64,000 nt of DNA from Enterocloster clostridioformis (GTDB lineage Bacteria; Bacillota; Clostridia; Lachnospirales; Lachnospiraceae): NCBI RefSeq assembly GCF_020297485.1, contig NZ_JAIWZC010000001.1, forward strand, positions 3,720,001 to 3,784,000, read 5' to 3'. Both the position numbers and the translations under genes were made by a program. Positions 62,611 through 64,000 of the stretch are shown one piece after another (the first letter of the stretch is position 1; each line of letters begins with the position of its first letter). Below the pieces are notes generated by a model that was given only the letters and a program-made list of their open reading frames with translations, was not told the DNA's origin and searched no databases.

Positions 62611-64000
62611 CTATGCTTTATGAGCTTTGTTATAATTGATCAGAGAACCACATTGAATGATTTCTTTTTCTTCATCTGTCAAAGGTGCAATTGCAAGGGA
62701 AAGCTTCTTTATTTCTTTTCCGATTACATATGCCGGAATATCACTCATGTCACCATCCAGTGCTTTTTTAATATCCGGGACAAAGATATAATCGTCGTCT
62801 TCAAAGTCAGGATTTCCATTCATGATAAACGGAATCATGCCCCAGTTGATCAGATTGGAACGATATCTTTTAGTTGCATATTCCACGGTAATATTTGCTC
62901 CGCCAAGAAGAACTCTCTGACAGGAAGCAGCCTGTTCTCTGGCACTTCCATCGCCAGGCTTTACAGCATAAATCGTACTGGAAAGATCAATTTTTTCTTC
63001 CTGAATTTCTTCAAATCCGGAAATATTTCGAATCCTGGAAATAATATCTGCAACTTCTGCCGGACAATTTCCTGCTTTTCTTGCCTTTTCATTTTCCATT
63101 ACCGCTTTTGCTTTTCCCACATATTCCGGAACACGGCGACTGAGTGTAAATTCTGCAAGTCCCATCGGATTGGAACGGAAAGAACCTGTTTCACCGGAGG
63201 GGATCAATTCATCCGTAGTTGTAACCGGATCTGTAATATATGCACATACTTTCAGAAGCATATGGTCGTTTAATTCCGGAAGTTCCGGCCAGTCTTTAAT
63301 GTTCGGTCCACAGATAACGGTTTCTTCTGAACACCCTTTGCCCACACCCTGGAACACACGATGCTGATATGCTTTTGGATCATAATGATATTCCGGACAT
63401 TCAAACTCATAACCAGCTTCATCCGCTGCCATAATCCGTCCTCTATTTGCTGAAGAAACTGCAATGGAACGTGCATCCATCAATGCAACACTTGCCAGCT
63501 GTCCATTACCTGGTTTAGAACCTTCTCTGTTCGGGAAATTTCTGGTGGTATGTCTGATAGAAAGTCCTTTATGTGCTGGTGTATCACCTGCTCCAAAGCA
63601 TGGGCCACAGAATGCTGTCCGAATGGTTGCTCCTGCTTCAATCAGATCCGCCAGTGCTCCATTTCGTGTCAATTCCAGCATAACGGCCTGACTGCTTGGA
63701 TAAATTCCAAGTGCATATTCATCCGTTCCGGTACTCTTGCCTTTCAGAATATGTGCCGCTTCCATAATGTTGCTGTATGTACCTCCGGCACATCCTGCAA
63801 TAGTTCCCTGATCAGCATAAAGCGCTCCGTTTCGCACCTTATCTCTGAGATTCAGCCCCAGGTTCGGATTTTTAATCAGTTTAGAAGCATTTTCTTCAAC
63901 TTCATGAAGAATATCATCCATATTTTCATTTAATTCACGTATTTCATACCCATTTGACGGATGGAAGGGAAGAGCGATCATGCTGTGAATAGTGGATAGA
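62611..64000 (-). CDS. Aconitase-family hydratase (YbhJ-like), N-terminus outside window
   Basis: The frame is open to the window edge (the ATG at 63981 is internal; six more codons precede it), so this is the C-terminal part of a larger enzyme (about 640-750 residues in relatives). Fe-S ligands are in GTIAGCAGGTYSN and AFCGPCFGAGDTP; substrate-binding Arg and Ser residues are in SIRHTTRNFPNREGS and GQLASVALMDARS; the swivel domain has ATKRYRSNLINWGMIPFI near the end. The closest relatives I recall are YbhJ-type putative hydratases. It would hydrate an unsaturated di- or tricarboxylic acid. Ends 19 bp before the isomerase. Confidence 0.85.
   Translation of the reverse strand, partial: LSTIHSMIALPFHPSNGYEIRELNENMDDILHEVEENASKLIKNPNLGLNLRDKVRNGALYADQGTIAGCAGGTYSNIMEAAHILKGKSTGTDEYALGIYPSSQAVMLELTRNGALADLIEAGATIRTAFCGPCFGAGDTPAHKGLSIRHTTRNFPNREGSKPGNGQLASVALMDARSIAVSSANRGRIMAADEAGYEFECPEYHYDPKAYQHRVFQGVGKGCSEETVICGPNIKDWPELPELNDHMLLKVCAYITDPVTTTDELIPSGETGSFRSNPMGLAEFTLSRRVPEYVGKAKAVMENEKARKAGNCPAEVADIISRIRNISGFEEIQEEKIDLSSTIYAVKPGDGSAREQAASCQRVLLGGANITVEYATKRYRSNLINWGMIPFIMNGNPDFEDDDYIFVPDIKKALDGDMSDIPAYVIGKEIKKLSLAIAPLTDEEKEIIQCGSLINYNKAHKA

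Noticed and set aside
1..64000. CRISPR array, rRNA genes or an intact prophage
   Set aside because: No regular repeat-spacer pattern, no rRNA sequence and no phage structural genes were seen; the only mobile DNA is the scar at 52131-54815.

Overview
The window looks like a chromosomal segment of an anaerobic, spore-forming gut Clostridium of the Lachnospiraceae (the Enterocloster / Clostridium clostridioforme group is my best guess, by inference). The reasons are a selenium-dependent glycine reductase operon with its own Sec-decoding genes, a FabK-type fatty-acid operon with a fused accDA, a spore-maturation gene (spmA), strong AGGAGG-type ribosome binding sites, and Tn1549-like conjugative-element debris.

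Layout. 1-4160: a ferredoxin-like gene cut by the window edge, a MarR/DUF554 pair, and a small-HTH module with DUF2975 and DUF4173 membrane proteins. 4298-7077: a P-loop kinase, an Orn/Lys/Arg-type decarboxylase and a guanylate-kinase-like protein. 7186-16631: a sigma-54 activator facing a textbook -24/-12 promoter, then grdX-grdE-grdB-trxB-trxA-grdA, a terminator and a 101-bp inverted repeat, and grdC-grdD. GrdB (Sec350) and GrdA (Sec44) each read through an in-frame TGA. 16786-24269: a promoter, tRNA-Sec, selA and selB, a LysR regulator, and a selenium-supply set (YedE-like transporter, TusA/YedF-like protein, DUF3343 protein, cysteine desulfurase-like enzyme). These genes should provide the selenocysteine that the reductase needs; selD is not in the window.

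24385-35014: an iron/phosphate-ester-type ABC importer, a phosphoglucomutase, a PP2C-like protein on the other strand, and a second binding protein in an overlapping operon with a YesM-type kinase and an AraC-type response regulator, which look like the sensing arm for the importer. 35208-39220: housekeeping genes (holB, ricT, a tRNA methyltransferase, rsmI, abrB-like). 39370-50165: a complete type II fatty-acid operon (fabH-acpP-fabK-fabD-fabG-fabF-accB-fabZ-accC-accDA-NMO) behind a promoter carrying a FabT-like palindrome.

50426-55894: a MerR regulator, a YitT protein and a scar of mobile DNA. A virB4-like fragment ends at what looks like a group II intron 5' piece, followed by an inactivated IS630-family element and an internally deleted relaxase, the whole flanked by ~250-bp imperfect direct repeats of the yitT 5' region. 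An orphan spmA follows.

55957-64000 (visibly more A+T-rich, all on the minus strand): a tricarboxylate or dicarboxylate catabolic operon encoding an aconitase-family hydratase, a PrpF-family isomerase, an anion transporter and citrate lyase citD-citE-citF, ending in remnants of citX-citG and citC. An isomerase, a hydratase and a citrate/citramalate-type lyase in series suggest a route from an unsaturated acid (trans-aconitate, or itaconate/citraconate) to acetate plus an oxo-acid. This is the most interesting candidate for an undescribed pathway here.
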